The notes under the pieces: generated by a model
The model's database searches: none
Told to the model about the DNA's origin: nothing
Seen by the model: only the letters and a program-made list of their open reading frames with translations
NCBI RefSeq assembly: GCF_018882085.1
Contig: NZ_JACVPB010000006.1
Span: forward strand, 56,802-120,801
Origin: Polynucleobacter sp. AP-Reno-20A-A9
GTDB lineage: Bacteria > Pseudomonadota > Gammaproteobacteria > Burkholderiales > Burkholderiaceae
DNA: 64,000 bases
Reading direction: 5' to 3'
Made by a program: the position numbers and the translations under genes
Shown: positions 44,375 through 52,964 of the stretch, piece by piece
How positions within the stretch are numbered: position 1 is the stretch's first letter
Layout: each line of letters begins with the position of its first letter

Positions 44375-45351
44375 CCCTTCAAGTGAGATCTAGGATTGAA
44401 ATCAAAAGCCTTTTCAAATGTTTGATAGGCTTCCTTTTGTGATTCTGTATTAGCAGGTGGCAGTGCAATAGAAGGTACCGCATAGAGATCCCCAGGCTCT
44501 GCACTTGGAATGCCTTTGCCTTTGAGACGCATCTTGCGACCGGCAACAGTTCCTGCAGGGATCTTTAATTCCAAAGTGCTGCCTGCCGGAGTGGGTACGT
44601 TGACAGTGGTGCCTAAGCTAGCCTCCCAGGGAGCCAGTGGAATATCGATGAAGACATCTTTGCCTTCTACGCGATAAATTGCGTGGGGATGAAATTCAAT
44701 TTCGAGATAGAGGTCACCAGCAGGGCCCTCGCCAACACCAGGACCACCTTGTCCAGAGAGGCGTAAATTTTGGCCGGCCTTAATGCCTTTGGGAATGCTG
44801 ACATCTAACTTGCGCTCTTGGGCGCTGACATGACCACTCGCATCTTGCACGGGCATGTGCAATGCAATAGTGCGCTTAGCTCCGTTATACGCATCGGCAA
44901 GATCAATCAAAATTTTGGCATGATGATCTTGGCCTTTGAAATTCATACCCTGGCGGCTATTGCCACCACGACCACCTTGGCGATGTTTGCCTCTTCCGAA
45001 AAGGGATTCAAAGAACTCGCTTTGATCACCTTCAAAACCACCACCATATCCTGGATGTCCACCGCTAAAGCCGTCATTAGAATACTCAAAGCCTTCGTTC
45101 CAATTTGGGGGAGGGGTAAAGTCTTGGCCGTTTTTCCAGTTCTCACCAAAGCGATCGTAAGCTGCGCGTTTCTCAGTGTCCTTTAAAACGGCATACGCTT
45201 CGCCGATTTGCTTGAACTGCTCTTCAGCGCCAGCTTCTTTATTTACATCTGGATGGTGCTTGCGCGCCATTTTGCGATAGGCTGATTTAATTTCAGCTTC
45301 AGTAGCACCGCGAGCAACACCAAGCGTTTCGTAGTAGTCCCTAAATTTCAT
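44371..45351 (-). CDS. cbpA: Curved-DNA-binding protein CbpA (DnaJ family)
   Basis: A 326-residue DnaJ homologue. The J domain has MKFRDYYETLGVARGATEAEIKSAYRK and the HPD motif (ARKHHPDVNKE). It is followed by a Gly/Phe-rich linker and two C-terminal substrate-binding domains, without the zinc fingers of DnaJ. That makes it class II, CbpA type. It cooperates with DnaK and binds DNA. It is translationally coupled to cbpM. Confidence 0.95.
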   Translation of the reverse strand: MKFRDYYETLGVARGATEAEIKSAYRKMARKHHPDVNKEAGAEEQFKQIGEAYAVLKDTEKRAAYDRFGENWKNGQDFTPPPNWNEGFEYSNDGFSGGHPGYGGGFEGDQSEFFESLFGRGKHRQGGRGGNSRQGMNFKGQDHHAKILIDLADAYNGAKRTIALHMPVQDASGHVSAQERKLDVSIPKGIKAGQNLRLSGQGGPGVGEGPAGDLYLEIEFHPHAIYRVEGKDVFIDIPLAPWEASLGTTVNVPTPAGSTLELKIPAGTVAGRKMRLKGKGIPSAEPGDLYAVPSIALPPANTESQKEAYQTFEKAFDFNPRSHLKG

Positions 45352-45412
45352 AAGCCTGTTTCAGTTCGGTTTCTGTCTAGGTTGAGCTAATAGGGTCAAT
45401 TCTACAGTTGTC

Positions 45413-46960
45413 TTAGCTCATTACCCCAATTTGCCAGGGAACAAATTCATAATCTCCTAAGCCAAGAAGCTCGCTTTTGGAGGCCTCCCCCGAGGCGGTA
45501 CGCAGAAACAACTCAAATATCCGTTGCCCCATTTCCTGAACCGAGACGGTGCCGTCCAAAATCTCCCCGCAATTAATATCCATGTCTTCCGTAAGGCGCT
45601 GATACATCGGGGTGTTCGTGGCTAGTTTGATGCAGGGTGCAGGCTTAGAGCCAAACATAGATCCACGGCCGGTAGTGAAGGCGATCAGATTGGCTCCTCC
45701 AGCGATCTGGCCGGTGGCGGATACTGGATCAAATCCTGGGGTATCCATAAATACAAAGCCTTTAGTGCTCACTGGCTCTGCATACTTATAGACTTCCATT
45801 AATGGTCCTGTGCCGCCCTTCATTGAGGATCCTAAGGATTTCTCAAAGATATTGGCTAAACCACCAATTTGATTGCCAGGACTCACTTGCCCGTTAATCT
45901 GGACATCTCTACCAACGGAGTATTCGTCTTTCCACCAGCGAATGCGTTTAATGAGTTTTTCGCCCACTACTTGACTAACAGCGCGGCGGGTGAGTGTATG
46001 CTCAACGCCATAGATCTCTGGTGTCTCGGAAAGAATTCCGGTGCCGCCATGACGGGACAAAATATCAATCGCAGCACCTAAGGCTGGGTTAGCGGTGATA
46101 GAAGAAAAACCATCTGATCCACCACATTGCAAACCAACAGTTAGGTGACTTGCGGACACTGTTTCCCGTTTTGCTTGATTAGCCGCAGGTAGAAGTGCTT
46201 TGACAGCTTCGATACCAGCCTCAATAGTTTTGCGCGTGCCGCCCGATTCTTGCATGATGAAGGTGTGCAGAGTATTTCCTTCGGCTAGGTCCTCTTGCTC
46301 CATCAGGCCTTTGAGTTGATTGCGCTCGCAACCAAGACCCACGATTAGAGCTGCCGCTAGGTTAGGGTGACGAGCATATCCAGCCATAGTACGGCGAAGC
46401 AGTTGCATCGGCTCACCACTCATTTCCATGCCGCAGCCGATGTCATGACTAAACGCCACGACACCATCTACATTAGGGAAATCTTTCAATCTTTCTGGGG
46501 TGAACCAATCTGCAATTTTGTTCACAACAGTTGCTGAACAGTTTACTGTCGATAAGATGCCGATGAAATTACGCGTTCCTACTTTTCCATTGGGTCTGAC
46601 ATAACCCTGAAAGGTTGCACGTTGATCTTCAGGTAATAATTGAGTCGGCTTATATTCGCTGGCATAAGCATAGTCACGATCAAACTCACGAAACTCAGTA
46701 TTGTGGCTATGTACCATCGTGCCGGGTTCAATGTCGGTATTAGCAAAACCTACGGTCACGTTGTATTTGAGAATTGGCTCGCCCTTAAGGATCTTTTTGG
46801 TGGCAATCTTGTAGCCAGCGGGCACTTGACTGCGGCTTGTAAAGTTCTCACTAGGAACTTCGGCGCCAATTCCAACATCAACCCGTGCGACCACAATATT
46901 GTCATTAGGGTGCAGACGAATAATAGGTCCAGCTAGTTTTTTTTCAGAGATTTCAATCAT
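45413..46960 (-). CDS. UxaA family sugar-acid dehydratase (altronate/galactarate type)
   Basis: A 515-residue dehydratase from ATG 46960; TTG 46978 is also open. The N-terminal SAF domain (about 1-95, ...HSHNTEFREFDRDY) is fused to the UxaA catalytic part: PNGKVGTRNFIGILSTVNCSATV, HDIGCGMEMSG, GLGCERNQL, LQCGGSDGFSSITANPALG and the C-terminal INCGEI. Altronate and galactarate dehydratases share this architecture with an iron centre. It begins a cluster of acid-sugar genes on both strands; the true substrate is not fixed. It follows the Bug protein gene by 26 bp on the same strand. Confidence 0.9.
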   Translation of the reverse strand: MIEISEKKLAGPIIRLHPNDNIVVARVDVGIGAEVPSENFTSRSQVPAGYKIATKKILKGEPILKYNVTVGFANTDIEPGTMVHSHNTEFREFDRDYAYASEYKPTQLLPEDQRATFQGYVRPNGKVGTRNFIGILSTVNCSATVVNKIADWFTPERLKDFPNVDGVVAFSHDIGCGMEMSGEPMQLLRRTMAGYARHPNLAAALIVGLGCERNQLKGLMEQEDLAEGNTLHTFIMQESGGTRKTIEAGIEAVKALLPAANQAKRETVSASHLTVGLQCGGSDGFSSITANPALGAAIDILSRHGGTGILSETPEIYGVEHTLTRRAVSQVVGEKLIKRIRWWKDEYSVGRDVQINGQVSPGNQIGGLANIFEKSLGSSMKGGTGPLMEVYKYAEPVSTKGFVFMDTPGFDPVSATGQIAGGANLIAFTTGRGSMFGSKPAPCIKLATNTPMYQRLTEDMDINCGEILDGTVSVQEMGQRIFELFLRTASGEASKSELLGLGDYEFVPWQIGVMS

Positions 46961-46986
46961 GATTTTCTTTCGATTCAATAGTTTAA

Positions 46987-47949
46987 TTATTCAGCAGTTG
47001 CGCCAGATTTCTTAACGATAGGGGCCCACTTAGCCACTTCGGACTTAATGTAGTCACTCAAATAGTTTGGTGTACTGGTGACCACTTCAAAGCCCTTGCC
47101 ATTGATTTGCGCTTTGATTTCTGGATTGTTCAGCACACTGATGAGTTGTGCATTAAGTTTGTCGACAATCGCTTTTGGTGTTCGTGCTGGTGCGACGATT
47201 GCGTATACAAGCTCAACTTCAAATTTAGGAAGGTACTCTGAGATCGCCGGAATTTCTGGGGCACTTGGAGAGCGTTTAAGGCTGGTAATCCCTAGGGGGA
47301 TCAATTTTCCAGAGCGCACATAGGGTAAAGCTGCAGGAGTACCGACAAGTGCAGTTTCAATTTGACCACCAAGTACATCGGTTAGTGCTGGTGCGGCACC
47401 TTTATAAGGGACATGCAGAATATCGGTTCCCGCTTGGGTATTAAATAGCTCCCCACCCAAGTGAAGTGGTGTGCCGGCACCTGATGAGGCAAAGCTCACT
47501 TTATTGGGGTTGGCTTTCGCATAGGCAATGAGTTCTGGAATTGTTTTGAAAGGTGCTGAGGGGTTAGCGACAAATAAAAGTGATGAAGACGCGACTAAGC
47601 TTACCGGAGCAAAATCTTTAACGAGGTTGTAGTTTAGTTTTTTGTAAAGCGTTTCATTAATGGCTTGGGTGCCTACCATCATCAGAAAGAGGGTGTATCC
47701 ATCCGGCTTGGAATTGGCCACATACTCAGCGGCAAGATTAGCGCCTGCACCTGGTTTGTTTTCAATAATGATAGGTTGACCAAGATTTTCGCCAAGCTTG
47801 GGAGTAAAGCCTCTAGCCAAAACATCAGAAGGACCACCCGCAGCAAATGGAACAATTAGCTTGATGGGTTGTGCAGGATAGCTCTGCGCCTGTATGTTGT
47901 TGGTAAAGCCCATGCTAACTAGCGATAATGCTATAAAGATTTTTCTCAT
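46987..47949 (-). CDS. Bug/TTT family periplasmic binding protein
   Basis: A 320-residue receptor of the tripartite tricarboxylate transporter family. The signal peptide ends NIQA, followed by YPAQPIKLIVPFAAGGPSDVLARG, the Bug signature loop. Other blocks are IIENKPGAGANLAAEYVANSKPDGYTL and LHVPYKGAAPALTDVLGG. Bug proteins bind carboxylates such as sugar acids. No TctA/TctB membrane genes adjoin it, which is common for these proteins in Burkholderiales. It lies upstream of the UxaA-type dehydratase on the same strand, so its ligand may be the dehydratase substrate. Confidence 0.92.
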   Translation of the reverse strand: MRKIFIALSLVSMGFTNNIQAQSYPAQPIKLIVPFAAGGPSDVLARGFTPKLGENLGQPIIIENKPGAGANLAAEYVANSKPDGYTLFLMMVGTQAINETLYKKLNYNLVKDFAPVSLVASSSLLFVANPSAPFKTIPELIAYAKANPNKVSFASSGAGTPLHLGGELFNTQAGTDILHVPYKGAAPALTDVLGGQIETALVGTPAALPYVRSGKLIPLGITSLKRSPSAPEIPAISEYLPKFEVELVYAIVAPARTPKAIVDKLNAQLISVLNNPEIKAQINGKGFEVVTSTPNYLSDYIKSEVAKWAPIVKKSGATAE

Positions 47950-47970
47950 GTAATGTTCTCCGTATTCTTA

Positions 47971-47989
47971 TTGTTTAATCTTATTTAAA
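47971..47989. promoter_or_regulatory. Candidate operator in the divergent Bug/enolase promoter
   Basis: TTGTTTAATCTTATTTAAA contains the 9-mer TTGTTTAAT that recurs at 50159-50167, in the other divergent promoter of this cluster. The GntR regulator at 51146 is the obvious candidate to bind it; this is inference. Confidence 0.35.
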
Positions 47990-48003
47990 TGTTGTGTAAA
48001 AAA

Positions 48004-49149
48004 ATGAAAATCACTCAGGCATCCATCTTCCCGCTTTCAATCCCGCTTATTGAGCCAATCAAGATGGCTAAAGAAGTGATTGTGGATGCCAAAACCGTAT
48101 TGCTTTGTCTCACTGATGAAGAGGGTTGCCAGGGCTGGGGTGAGGCATCTGTCGCACCCCTCATGACTGGTGAGACTCTCGAAAGCCTGTTGGCGAGCGT
48201 AAAGTATTTAGTAGAAAAAGCGCATGCAATTAAGTGGAGCGATCCTAAGAATTTTTCTAAGGTGTTTGATGCAATTTTGTATGGGAATCCATCCGCTAAG
48301 TCTTGTTTGGAAATGGCATTACTCGATCTATATACACAGAAAAATTCGATCGCGTTATGGAAATATTTACGCTCATTTTCTGTAGGCGTCGCTTCACCAG
48401 AAGTAACCGAAATTCCCTTGCTGCGAATGCTTGGCGGTTCGCTAGAAAAAGAAATTGCTGACGCTAAATCATTTCGAGAGTCGGGATTTAAGCATTGGAA
48501 AATTAAGATTGGTTCTTTATCGGTAGAAGAGGATTTGCATCGCGTCAAAGTGCTCTCAGATTTGTTAGAGGGCGATGTTATCTCGGTGGACGCTAACGGC
48601 GCCATGTCATTGGAGGAGGCCGTACAGTTTTGTATTTCAAAAGATGCGAGCAAACTGTCCTTCGCGGAACAGCTTATTAACGCAGATTCTGCAATGGCTG
48701 ATTTCGTGTTACTGAAGCAACGATCCCCAATTCCAATTGGCTTAGATGAATCCATCCATGGCGCAGATGAGATAGAGGAATTTATGAAGGCTAAGGCCCT
48801 TGATGGCGCTAGTCTAAAACTCATTAAAACCGGCGGCGTACTGGCGGCCTGCAAAAGCGCACAAACCCTAAGGGCAAATAAGCTAAAGCTCAACTTAGCC
48901 TGCAAAGTAGCAGAAACATCTCTAGCTGGAGCTGCAACAGCATCCATCGGTTTTGCAATAGGAGATGTACCTTGGGGATTTAGCATGTCAAATCAATATC
49001 TGCGCTTTGATATCTGCGATCGCCCATTAACGGCAACGCGTGGCCATCTTGATGTCGCTCAATTGAACTCTGTTGGTGTCGGGATTACCCCCAACCTCGA
49101 TCGCGTGAAGGATGCTGTGGCTCAAGGTTTCTCAATCACTCAATATTAA
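48004..49149 (+). CDS. Enolase-superfamily enzyme, muconate-lactonizing (MLE) subgroup
   Basis: A 381-residue protein from ATG 48004 (ATG 47989 also open). The capping domain is N-terminal. The barrel carries KxK in HWKIKIGS (about residue 164), metal ligands in SVDANGAM and FAEQLI, GLDESIHG, and the opposite Lys in ASLKLIKTGG. The paired Lys acid/base set places it in the MLE subgroup (cycloisomerase, dipeptide epimerase, OSBS) rather than the mandelate racemase His type. In this cluster it could isomerise or dehydrate an acid sugar or lactone. It overlaps the convergent dehydrogenase gene by 14 bp. Confidence 0.85.
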   Translation: MKITQASIFPLSIPLIEPIKMAKEVIVDAKTVLLCLTDEEGCQGWGEASVAPLMTGETLESLLASVKYLVEKAHAIKWSDPKNFSKVFDAILYGNPSAKSCLEMALLDLYTQKNSIALWKYLRSFSVGVASPEVTEIPLLRMLGGSLEKEIADAKSFRESGFKHWKIKIGSLSVEEDLHRVKVLSDLLEGDVISVDANGAMSLEEAVQFCISKDASKLSFAEQLINADSAMADFVLLKQRSPIPIGLDESIHGADEIEEFMKAKALDGASLKLIKTGGVLAACKSAQTLRANKLKLNLACKVAETSLAGAATASIGFAIGDVPWGFSMSNQYLRFDICDRPLTATRGHLDVAQLNSVGVGITPNLDRVKDAVAQGFSITQY

Positions 49150-50071
49150 GAACGTCAAAGGCAGCCTTCAACCTACGGGAGTAGGAGTCGGAAACGCTTT
49201 TGATTTCTTCCGGTGTCCACTTTCTGAATCCCTCCCCAGCTTTCATACCTGTTTTTCCATCGGCCATGAGTTGAACTACTTTCGGAGGTAGGGCAGTGAT
49301 ATTGGAAAGCGATGGATAAATTTCCTTAGCGGCATTCGCCATTCCATCCCAGCCTGAAATTTCCTTCTGTGTCATTGGGCCTACAGCGGCATAACGGAAG
49401 CCAAAGCTATACCTAACGGCATCATCAATATCGGCTGGCGTAGCAATTCCTTCTTGTACGAGCGAGAGAGCTTCTCTCATCAAGGCATGTTGAATGCGGT
49501 TCGCTAAAAATCCAGGAATATCCTTCTTCACGAGGACAGGCTTCTTTTCGATAGCTCTATAAAGCTCGCAAGCTTGCTCCGCATATTTGATTTCTGTCTT
49601 TTGTCCCATGACAATTTCAACTAGAGGGACAACTTCTGCAGGCATGAAGTAGTGCGCGCCCATCATACGGTTTGCTGTTTTGAGTCCTTCTGCAATTTTG
49701 CTAATAGGGAAGCCTGAACTATTGCTACCAATAGGAATATCGGCCGGTACCACTTGATCAAGGTATTGAAAAACCTTTTGCTTTAGCTCTAAGTTCTCGG
49801 CAACAGTCTCAATGACCCAGGAGAATTGGTTCCAGTCTTGCCAATCCTCTAGGACCCCAATGAATTGCTGCTTCTTAATGTCAGCTTCATCTTTAGTGGC
49901 GTTGTCTCCAACCATACCAATTTTCTTTGCAAGACTGATGGCTTTGTCCAAGCAGGTATCGGCCTTGTCTTTTGTTCTACCCAATATGACTACGGGTATG
50001 TTTTGTGCAATGAAGCCAGCGGCAATGCCAGCGCCCATAATTCCGGTTCCAATAACGGCTACAGATTTCAT
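49136..50071 (-). CDS. 3-hydroxyacyl-CoA dehydrogenase family oxidoreductase
   Basis: A 311-residue NAD-dependent dehydrogenase. The Rossmann motif VIGTGIMGAGIAAGF is at the N terminus, the catalytic His segment MMGAHYFMPAEVVPLVEIV is at about 140, and the C-terminal helical domain begins GFLANRIQHALMREALSLVQEG. Short members of this fold include 3-hydroxybutyryl-CoA, L-gulonate 3- and carnitine dehydrogenases. The acid-sugar setting favours a hydroxy-acid such as L-gulonate over a CoA thioester, but sequence alone does not decide. It is divergent from the SMP-30 gene. Confidence 0.88.
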   Translation of the reverse strand: MKSVAVIGTGIMGAGIAAGFIAQNIPVVILGRTKDKADTCLDKAISLAKKIGMVGDNATKDEADIKKQQFIGVLEDWQDWNQFSWVIETVAENLELKQKVFQYLDQVVPADIPIGSNSSGFPISKIAEGLKTANRMMGAHYFMPAEVVPLVEIVMGQKTEIKYAEQACELYRAIEKKPVLVKKDIPGFLANRIQHALMREALSLVQEGIATPADIDDAVRYSFGFRYAAVGPMTQKEISGWDGMANAAKEIYPSLSNITALPPKVVQLMADGKTGMKAGEGFRKWTPEEIKSVSDSYSRRLKAAFDVLNIE

Positions 50072-50087
50072 ATTTTTAAACCTATTC

Positions 50088-50197
50088 GGTTAAGTTATAA
50101 ACGGCTTAAATTAGTTTTGATCAATAAGGACTTAAGGTTATCATTATTTGTGGTTTAATTGTTTAATAATAAAACTTACTTATCCGTATAACTTACC
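50088..50197. promoter_or_regulatory. Divergent promoter region with inverted and shared motifs
   Basis: GGTTAAGTTATAAACGG (50088-50104) and CCGTATAACTTACC (50184-50197) are imperfect inverted copies about 80 bp apart. Between them is TTGTTTAAT (50159-50167), identical to a 9-mer in the Bug/enolase promoter. These are candidate sites for the GntR regulator encoded downstream. Confidence 0.4.
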
Positions 50198-50211
50198 CCA
50201 GGAGACTCTTT

Positions 50212-51144
50212 ATGACGATGCATAACCCTTTTCAGCCCGTTGAGAAAATTAAAACGGAAGTGTTTTCAACTATGCCGGAGAAATTTCGCAAGAAATCCCG
50301 TACAGGCTGGTCTGACCCAAATCGTCAAGGTGCAGAAGTAGAGTGCTTTTTAGAGGGGCCATCATTCGATCGTGAAGGCAATTTGTGGTTTGTCGATATT
50401 CCCTTTGGCCGTATTTTCCGCATTGACACCAAGGGCGAGTGGGAATTGATTACCCAATATGATGGTTGGCCAAACGGCATGAAGTTTCATAAAGATGGCC
50501 GCGCTTTTATTTGTGACTATAAAGCAGGCTTGCTAGCACTAGATCCAAAAACTGGAAAAATTGAAACTATCTTGGGATCAATGTATAGCGAAAACTTTAA
50601 AGGTTTGAACGATCTACACTTTGCCTCTAATGGCGATTTGTATTTCACAGATCAAGGTCAGACCGGTATTGCTGACCCAACGGGTCGCGTATTTAGGTTG
50701 CGTGCGAATGGTCAATTGGATCGTTTGGCACTTAATGTACCAAGCCCAAATGGCATTACTTTGAACACTCAAGAAAAGCATGTATTCGTAGCAGCCACTA
50801 GATCGCAACAAATCTGGAGATTGCCTTTGATGGCTGACGGCTCTGTATCGAAGACAGGTGTAGCGATACAGTTAACAGGTGGTGTTGCGGGTCCAGATGG
50901 TATTGAAATGGACTCAGAAAATGGCTTGTTGGTATGCCACCTCGGTATTGGAATCTGGAGATTTGATAACAATATGTTGCCAACCCACTTGATCTATTCT
51001 GAGAACCCACATCACCATCATTTGGCTAACATGTGTTTTGGTGGAGCAGACGGAAAAGATCTCTACATTACTGAGTCTTTATCTGGCGATATTCTTAAAG
51101 CACGCCTGCCAGTCGCTGGTAAAAAAATGTTTGGACTTTCTTAA
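50212..51144 (+). CDS. SMP-30/gluconolactonase family lactonase
   Basis: A 310-residue six-bladed beta-propeller. Family signatures: EGPSFDREGNLWFVDIPFGRIFRID, GWPNGMKFHKDGRAFICDY, GLNDLHFASNGDLYFTDQGQ, the metal Asn in PSPNGITLN, and GPDGIEMDSENGLLVCHLG. It would open a sugar-acid lactone. ATG 50212 has CAGGAGA upstream. The gntR frame begins 2 bp after its stop, so lactonase, regulator, Ldh-type dehydrogenase and Bug protein form one rightward operon. Confidence 0.93.
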   Translation: MTMHNPFQPVEKIKTEVFSTMPEKFRKKSRTGWSDPNRQGAEVECFLEGPSFDREGNLWFVDIPFGRIFRIDTKGEWELITQYDGWPNGMKFHKDGRAFICDYKAGLLALDPKTGKIETILGSMYSENFKGLNDLHFASNGDLYFTDQGQTGIADPTGRVFRLRANGQLDRLALNVPSPNGITLNTQEKHVFVAATRSQQIWRLPLMADGSVSKTGVAIQLTGGVAGPDGIEMDSENGLLVCHLGIGIWRFDNNMLPTHLIYSENPHHHHLANMCFGGADGKDLYITESLSGDILKARLPVAGKKMFGLS

Positions 51145-51145
51145 A

Positions 51146-51880
51146 TTGAGTGAACGATCACCGTTATATAAGTCTCTAGCAAAAACACTAGAGCAGCGTA
51201 TTTATAACGGTGATTGGCCCGTGGGATCTGTCTTGCCTGCCGAGGCGGATCTTTGTCGGGATTTTCAGTCTAGTCGGCATACATTGCGGCATGCGTTACA
51301 AATTCTAGAGGCTAATGGCCTTATTTATCGCCATCAAGGCGCGCCTACAAAGGTTGTGTCTAGACAGCGCTTACGTCGTTTCACCCAAAGCTATAACTCT
51401 CCAATCGATATCCTGAGCTATTCACGTGACACCTATCGTCAAAACATAGTCGAAGAATTTATTGAGCTAGATAAGTCTCTAAGTCAGATTGTTGGGGCCC
51501 CGATCGGATCTTCTTGGTATCACATCGGTGGAATTCGAAAGCGTCAACAGGCAGAGGAAGTTATTGCTTGGACGGATATTTACATATTGCCCCAGTTTGC
51601 TTCGTTGACAAAAGATCCAGAACATACTCAGGTTATGGTGTACGAGCAGATTGAGCAAAAATATGGCGCCCGTATCGAGAGAGCTGAAGTGGATGTATAT
51701 GCCTCTCAGGTGTCGCCAGAGATTGCGGAAAAACTCCGCATCAAGCCTGAGACTGCATGTCTGGTCATTATTCGCCGCTATTTTGATGATCAGGATAAGC
51801 TATTCGAAGTTACGGTAACGCATCATCCGGAGAATAAATATGTTTACAGCATGGAATTTAAAGCGAGCTCAGAGGCTTAA
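51146..51880 (+). CDS. GntR family (HutC/UTRA subgroup) transcriptional regulator
   Basis: A 244-residue regulator, TTG start at 51146, just after the lactonase stop; an earlier ATG (51038) would lie inside the lactonase gene and add unrelated residues. The winged helix contains SPLYKSLAKTLEQRIYNGDWPVGSVLPAEADLCRDF and the recognition helix SSRHTLRHALQILEANGLI. The UTRA ligand domain includes GAPIGSSWYHIGGIRKR and ACLVIIRRYFDDQDKLFEVTVTHHP. It probably senses an acid-sugar intermediate and controls the surrounding cluster. Confidence 0.88.
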   Translation: MSERSPLYKSLAKTLEQRIYNGDWPVGSVLPAEADLCRDFQSSRHTLRHALQILEANGLIYRHQGAPTKVVSRQRLRRFTQSYNSPIDILSYSRDTYRQNIVEEFIELDKSLSQIVGAPIGSSWYHIGGIRKRQQAEEVIAWTDIYILPQFASLTKDPEHTQVMVYEQIEQKYGARIERAEVDVYASQVSPEIAEKLRIKPETACLVIIRRYFDDQDKLFEVTVTHHPENKYVYSMEFKASSEA

Positions 51881-51886
51881 ATCACA

Positions 51887-52936
51887 ATGAACTATTTATC
51901 GATAACAGATGCCGAACGATTTATCTCAAGCGCATTGCAAGCAGAGAAAGTTCCTACAGGTGATGCAGACATCATTGCCAGCCTCATGGTGCAGTCTGAT
52001 CTCGTTGGCGCTGATGGACATGGTATTTTCCGTTTGCCCGCCTATTTAAAAAGAATTCGGGCTGGCGGCGTTAATTTGCATCCTAATATTCATATTGAGC
52101 GCGAACAGGGAGCAACCGCACTAATCAATGGCGACAATGCCTTAGGGCATTTGGTGATGAATAGAGCCGTAGATCTTGCTATCGAAAAGGTGAAGCAGCA
52201 CAGCGTATGTTGGATTGGCAGTCACTACGGCAATCATTCAGGCGCAGCTTCAGTATATGTTCGCAAGTTAGCGGAGCAGGGTTATATCGGTATTTATATG
52301 GCTGTTGGTAATGCAAATCATATGGCGCCATGGGGTGGCATTGACTTATTGTTATCAACTAATCCAATTGCGATTGCGGTGCCAGCAGGCGATGGTCCTA
52401 CAGTACTTTTGGATATTGCAACTACTGTAGCAGCCTACGGCAAAGTAAAAGTAGCCGCTCAAAAGGGAGAGTCCATTCCAGACGATTGGATGATTGATCG
52501 TCAGGGTAAGCCAATTACCGACCCTAAAAAATCTGCCGAGGGATCTTTGTTACCCATTGGTGGTTATAAGGGTTATGGGTTGGCGGTCATGATTGGCTTG
52601 CTTGCAGGCGCACTTAACAATGCAGCAGTTGGCAAAGGAACAATAGATTTCAATGCGCATCATGACTTAGTTACTAACACGGGGCAAACCATTATTGCGG
52701 TCGATCCAAGTGCATTTGGAAACACGGAAGAGTTTATTAACAGAGTAATTACTTTAGTGAACGATTTGAAAAATTCATCAACATTGCCTGGCGTTAAAGA
52801 AATTCGTGTGCCAGGTGAGGGTGCGGCAAAAACGAGTGCAGAGAGAATTAAATACGGCATCCCAGTCTCGCCTGAGTTGCTAGAAGCATTGAATACCTGC
52901 GCTCAGGAATGCGGTATCCCTGCTTTAACGTTTTAA
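51887..52936 (+). CDS. Ldh family NAD(P)-dependent dehydrogenase
   Basis: A 349-residue member of the malate/L-lactate dehydrogenase family that also contains 2,3-diketo-L-gulonate reductase (YiaK) and ureidoglycolate dehydrogenase. Signatures: LVGADGHGIFRLPAYLKRI near residue 45, the catalytic His segment VCWIGSHYGNHSGAAS, and NPIAIAVPAGDGPTVLLDIATT. The C-terminal GYKGYGLAVMIGLLAG block is conserved. It would reduce or oxidise a 2-keto/2-hydroxy acid. It starts 6 bp after gntR. Confidence 0.92.
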   Translation: MNYLSITDAERFISSALQAEKVPTGDADIIASLMVQSDLVGADGHGIFRLPAYLKRIRAGGVNLHPNIHIEREQGATALINGDNALGHLVMNRAVDLAIEKVKQHSVCWIGSHYGNHSGAASVYVRKLAEQGYIGIYMAVGNANHMAPWGGIDLLLSTNPIAIAVPAGDGPTVLLDIATTVAAYGKVKVAAQKGESIPDDWMIDRQGKPITDPKKSAEGSLLPIGGYKGYGLAVMIGLLAGALNNAAVGKGTIDFNAHHDLVTNTGQTIIAVDPSAFGNTEEFINRVITLVNDLKNSSTLPGVKEIRVPGEGAAKTSAERIKYGIPVSPELLEALNTCAQECGIPALTF

Positions 52937-52964
52937 ATAAATACTAAATTACTGGAGGAGACAT

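Noticed and set aside
48015..48986. Long open frame (about 320 codons) antisense to the enolase-superfamily gene
   Set aside because: It is Ser-rich, has no family features and lies wholly opposite a well-supported gene; it is a codon-bias shadow.
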